A DNA stretch of 64,000 nucleotides from Emmonsiellopsis sp. PD_33. Lineage: Eukaryota > Ascomycota > Eurotiomycetes > Onygenales > Ajellomycetaceae. Position numbers and translations under genes: made by a program. The DNA lies in the NCBI GenBank assembly GCA_032988165.1, contig JANTQF010000136.1:1-64000 (forward strand), read 5' to 3'. Each line of letters starts with the position of its first letter. The stretch's first letter is position 1. This document shows, one piece after another, positions 61,021-64,000 of the stretch. The notes under the pieces were generated by a model. That model saw only the letters and a list, made by a program, of their open reading frames with translations. It did no database searches and was not told where the DNA came from.

Positions 61021-61041
61021 CTTAGACTTGTCTGCACTCTA
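61021..61041 (-). repeat. hAT right terminal inverted repeat
   Basis: cttagacttgtctgcactct followed by a, the complement of the left end with two mismatches. Preceded by an AACTTGA/GAGTT-rich subterminal region. Confidence 0.85.
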
Positions 61042-61049
61042 CTTTGAAA

Positions 61050-61640
61050 TCTTCCACTTAGATAGGTTATTTTGATTAAATCTAGCCTTATAAAAAGCCT
61101 TCTTACAAACTCCATCAGACAGACCTTATAAGAATAACTAGCAGGCAAGAGATTCCTGAATTTCATTTCAGCTAATCAGTGGCTCAGTAATGATGTAGAA
61201 TTAATGGCAGAAAGTAAGAATATCTTAACTGGAAAATTATTTAAAATTAAATAAAGTATTCAGATAGATTTAATTGTACATCTGCTGATGAGCATCATCC
61301 TGCTAGAACTCTAATATTAATCTGATCTTAACTTTTATCTAGATTTGCAGGTTCTTCACTAACTGATCTACATGACTTTATAGTTCTATAAAGTAATAAT
61401 TATGCAGCACTATTAAGATTTTATTTTTAGAAATATGGTACAGCTTCAGCACAGCATTGAACTGATTAATAAACTAAGTAATATTTTTCCTATTAAAAGA
61501 GAGGGCTTTAAGGGATTCAGGAACTGATATGAGTATGATAAGTTACTAATAAACTATTTTACTTTTAGGAGGCAAGATACTACTAGGTGTAGGTAGGTCT
61601 GATGAGAAATTAATAGAGCTGAACATTTTCTTACTATTAA
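61050..61640 (-). pseudogene. B1 gag N-terminal remnant, separated by the hAT insertion
   Basis: Collinear with B2 52781-53370, the gag start region. Separated from the rest of B1 by the 30.5-kb hAT-with-cargo insertion. The 8-bp duplication ctttgaaa at 61042-61049 marks the junction. Confidence 0.82.
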
Positions 61641-62165
61641 TCTTAATTTTTAGTAGTAGAGCTGATGCTTTTTCTAATTGAGTTTAATAATAAGTAATAG
61701 AATCCAACTGAGCATGCTTAGAAGGCATATATTGATGGAGAAATGAGTAGATGAGTAATTTACATTTACAAATAAGAAATAAGTTGATAATGATGGTAAT
61801 ATCTATATCCTTCTGTAAGTAGAGATTTAGAGACTTAAGAAAGAAAAGGAATTATAAAATCTACTATAAATTTTTCTTCTCACTAGAGTCTGTATTTATT
61901 AAGGAATAGCTTGATAGATTTAATAGTTTAGTGGGTCTATTTTTTGAAGTTTTCTTCTAGCAGCATTACTATTAGTACAGCTGCAAGGCTGCAGGCCTGC
62001 TCCAACTAAATAGGCTTCAAGTTATTATAAATTGAAATAAGAGAATTGTGTTGAGCAACACACTCAATAAAAGAAAAGAAAAAAGGGAAAAGAAACTCAG
62101 TATAATTATCTATATTAATGCTGCCATCTATTCATTCATTTATGATTTCCAATTATGCACATTAA

Positions 62166-62483
62166 TGAAGCAGGGACAGGATGTGTGCATCAAGCAGCAC
62201 TAAATAGGACAGTAGCAAACACAAGAAAAGAATTGATATTAATATTAAAGTGGAGGAATGTATTGGCAATCTATAGTATAAAATAATATAGTAATAGAAT
62301 GATAAGGTAACATACAAAAAGAAACAAAAGATCTATCTCAAAGAAGCACACACATGCATGAGAAATTCACAAATAAACAGATGGAGTTCTACTATAAAAG
62401 GAAAATATCTATCTCTATGATATACTTAGTGGTGAAAGCCTCAGTAAAAAATTGATCCAATCTAACAGTAAATCCCCATCACA
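62166..62483 (-). repeat. B1 LTR (right; 5' LTR of the element)
   Basis: 318 bp, starting tgaagcagggacagg and ending catcaca, followed by target duplication atac. This is the promoter-proximal LTR for the minus-strand coding region. Confidence 0.9.
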
Positions 62484-62487
62484 ATAC

Positions 62488-64000
62488 TATTATTATAATG
62501 TCTAAGGATTCTTATATAGGGGTTAAGATTGTCAGTCTAAAATTAAATTTTTACTGTACTGACTATATATAGGCTAGAATGACTTAGTATTTCTCTTAAA
62601 CATTAATTAGTACCTTACACACTTTAGATTATGAAGAAAATCCACATTAATCTTACAGAAGAGAGTAAGATATTAGAAGATCTATTTAACTATTTTTTAG
62701 AGTCTTACTAAAAAATGAAATATTTCATGCTACTAACATGTAATACAACATACTATAGATAGGTATATTTTTTGAACTCAAAAGATCTGATAGTTAATTT
62801 TTTTGGGTACTAGCTCAGATTTATAGGCAATATAAGGTATAGCACCTTAGTAGTCATTCATATAGATATAGATAGTATTTTTCACTCCACCTGAATGCAG
62901 CAGATTATAACTGACTATAGAATTAAATAAAAACCTATAATATCTTAGTCATCTCATCAGAATACAGTCTCTAAATAGGGAATTCATATAGTTATAAAAT
63001 AGATGAGAGCTATTCTCATACAGAGTAATTTACCCAAGAAATTCTGAATAAATATCTTGCATGTAGTCATTATAATAACTAATAATACTTCTATATCTAT
63101 AGTTCTATATAATGAAAAGTTCTGACTGCAGATAGTAGATTTAATTACCCCTAACTCTCATAAGATTTTAGGAAGTGCTCTTATAAACATTCCATTAAAA
63201 GTCAAATATTTTTATTAACTCAGGGTAGATGTTTACACCCATCTGCACAGTTTATAAAAGCCCACAGACAAGTTATCCTCTCATAAGAAACTATATAAGT
63301 TAATTGGATTTAATGAGACATCAATCTTTCAGCTCTGAGATTCTATTATAAATAAGATTATAGCATCATCTGACATCAAATTCATGCAAGAAAAGGCAGA
63401 TTCAGGCCATAGAGTTTAATTTGCAGAAGAGGAATTAACCCTTAAGGCCTCTAATGATCTAAATATAGAATCAATTTTTATAATAAATAAGAATGCTGAG
63501 GCTCCTGCAGATATTAAATGATTATATCTAGTATTAACCTTTATAACTTACATTTTCTCCTCTAATATAGGTAGTCTTTCTAAATCATATAATAACACTG
63601 TATTTAGATTAGGAAAGGTAAGAGAATACTAATAAAAATCAATGCAGCATGAGATCTTTAATTTTAAATGTCATAAGATGTGGTATCTCATCTTCTGATC
63701 TGATGTACTAGTCAGAGAACCAGTAATATCAGACTATTAAGTGTTTATTGAAAAAGATTAATCTTAGAATCTAAATGTAAATCTTAATAGCATTCTATGA
63801 AAGTCCCATTGAATAATCTATAATAATTAGCTGAAGAAGAGTAGTAAAAAGGAAATCTACATACTCATTATAATTAACACTGCAAACTGCATGTTATTTA
63901 TTATAGTGACTCAGTGAGAGTAGATATTATAGCAGGTTAATATCATATTAGTCTACCTACATGATCATCTAGGTAAGAACTGTAAAATAATTTATATGAG
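62488..64000 (+). pseudogene. Copia integrase and downstream linker remnant
   Basis: Continuation of the copia reading after the B1 insertion. Recognisable copia integrase C-terminal wording includes NLPKKF, SISIVLYNEKF, and DKLSSHKKLYKLIGFNETS followed by DSIINKIIASSDIKF, the segment that precedes the copia RT. Stops in every frame. It runs off the window. Confidence 0.72.

Larger units (their letters stand above)
30532..61041. mobile_element. Large hAT-type DNA transposon with SNF2-helicase cargo (own length about 13.5 kb)
   Basis: Bounded by terminal inverted repeats tagagtgcagacaag (left) and its complement (right, cttgtctgcactcta), matching at about 19 of 21. Flanked by an 8-bp duplication, ctttgaaa, at 30524-30531 and 61042-61049, which fits the hAT pattern nTnnnnAn. 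The related B2 copy keeps the empty site with one ctttgaaa (near 52760). Inside are a BED/hATC transposase (minus, 31336-33850) and a SNF2 helicase frame (plus, 39468-60749), with a repeat-rich middle. The chromovirus at 41397-58419 interrupts the helicase. Confidence 0.85.
20588..62483 (-). mobile_element. Ty3/gypsy element B, copy 1 (B1), interrupted by the hAT element
   Basis: Flanked by LTRs of 318 bp at 20588-20905 and 62166-62483 and by a 4-bp target duplication, atac (20584-20587 and 62484-62487). The coding orientation is minus. The hAT insertion at 30532-61041 removed, the element is about 11,378 bp, nearly the same as copy B2 (11,420 bp). Gag lies at 61050-61640 and down to about 29000, protease/RT/RNase H/integrase from about 29000 to 25000, and an extra 902-codon frame at 24588-21883. 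It is more AT-rich than B2, with many CpA-to-TpA changes, consistent with greater age. Confidence 0.9.
18099..64000 (+). mobile_element. Outermost layer: Ty1/copia LTR retrotransposon, truncated by the window edge
   Basis: A plus-strand copia-type reading begins after a presumptive 5' LTR (18099-18392). Gag and protease-like sequence lie at 18432-20587. Integrase, followed by the linker region before RT, continues after the B1 insertion from 62488 to the window end. The right LTR is beyond the window. Order gag-PR-IN-RT is the copia arrangement. Stops are frequent and CpG is absent from 18393 onward, so the element is dead. The other four elements lie inside it. Confidence 0.75.

Noticed and set aside
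30532..61041. Interpretation as a KDZ/Zisupton element, Helitron or Starship
   Set aside because: The 8-bp TSD alone would allow KDZ, but the BED finger and hATC-type wording and the TAGAG end identify hAT. Helitrons lack TIRs and TSDs. No tyrosine recombinase (captain) was seen for a Starship.
1..64000. CRISPR arrays and bacterial-type operons
   Set aside because: None seen; introns, LTR elements and RIP-like mutation show a fungal nuclear sequence.

Overview
The window looks like a filamentous ascomycete, most likely Eurotiomycetes/Onygenales. The host genes are compact, with short GT-AG introns (53-151 bp). One belongs to the fungus-specific APH-like kinase family that is expanded in this group. 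The repeats have lost essentially every CpG, a pattern I associate with RIP-like mutation in Coccidioides and its relatives. The order-level assignment is inference; the CpG pattern is read directly.

Left part (1-18.1 kb): a normal-composition gene island broken by one mutated DNA transposon. In order it holds a trypsin-like serine protease-domain protein (165-2009, minus); a free-methionine-(R)-sulfoxide reductase whose coding sequence needs a 5-nt micro-exon (3839-4792, plus); a 3.9-kb Mutator-like element with 99-bp terminal inverted repeats and a 650-bp tandem duplication of one end (6709-10585); a 0.4-kb MITE-like element (11201-11609); a secreted germin/spherulin-type cupin (12391-13208, plus); a small Ser/Ala-rich hypothetical protein (15087-15643, plus); and an APH-like kinase (15630-17383, minus).

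Right part (18.1-64 kb): one AT-rich, CpG-free block with no intact gene. It resolves into five transposons nested inside each other, from outside in: a Ty1/copia element (18099 to beyond 64000); Ty3/gypsy copy B1 (20588-62483, minus, TSD atac); a large hAT-type DNA transposon (30532-61041, 8-bp TSD ctttgaaa); a Ty3/gypsy chromovirus (41397-58419, plus, TSD acatc); and Ty3/gypsy copy B2 of the same family as B1 (42778-54197, minus, TSD acat). Removing each inner element gives own lengths of about 11,378 bp (B1) and 11,420 bp (B2), 5.6 kb for the chromovirus and 13.5 kb for the hAT. B2 also preserves the empty hAT target site.

Two things stand out as possibly undescribed. The B-family gypsy element carries, downstream of integrase and on the same strand, an extra frame of exactly 902 codons in both copies; the stops I compared are not shared throughout. 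The hAT element carries a SNF2-type helicase frame that is one uninterrupted register of 1418 codons once the chromovirus is removed, next to a BED/hATC transposase. All of these genes are dead: stops arise mainly from CAG/CAA/CGA/TGG codons hit by C-to-T or G-to-A changes. CpG is exhausted everywhere, while CpA-to-TpA change is heavier in the outer, older layers.
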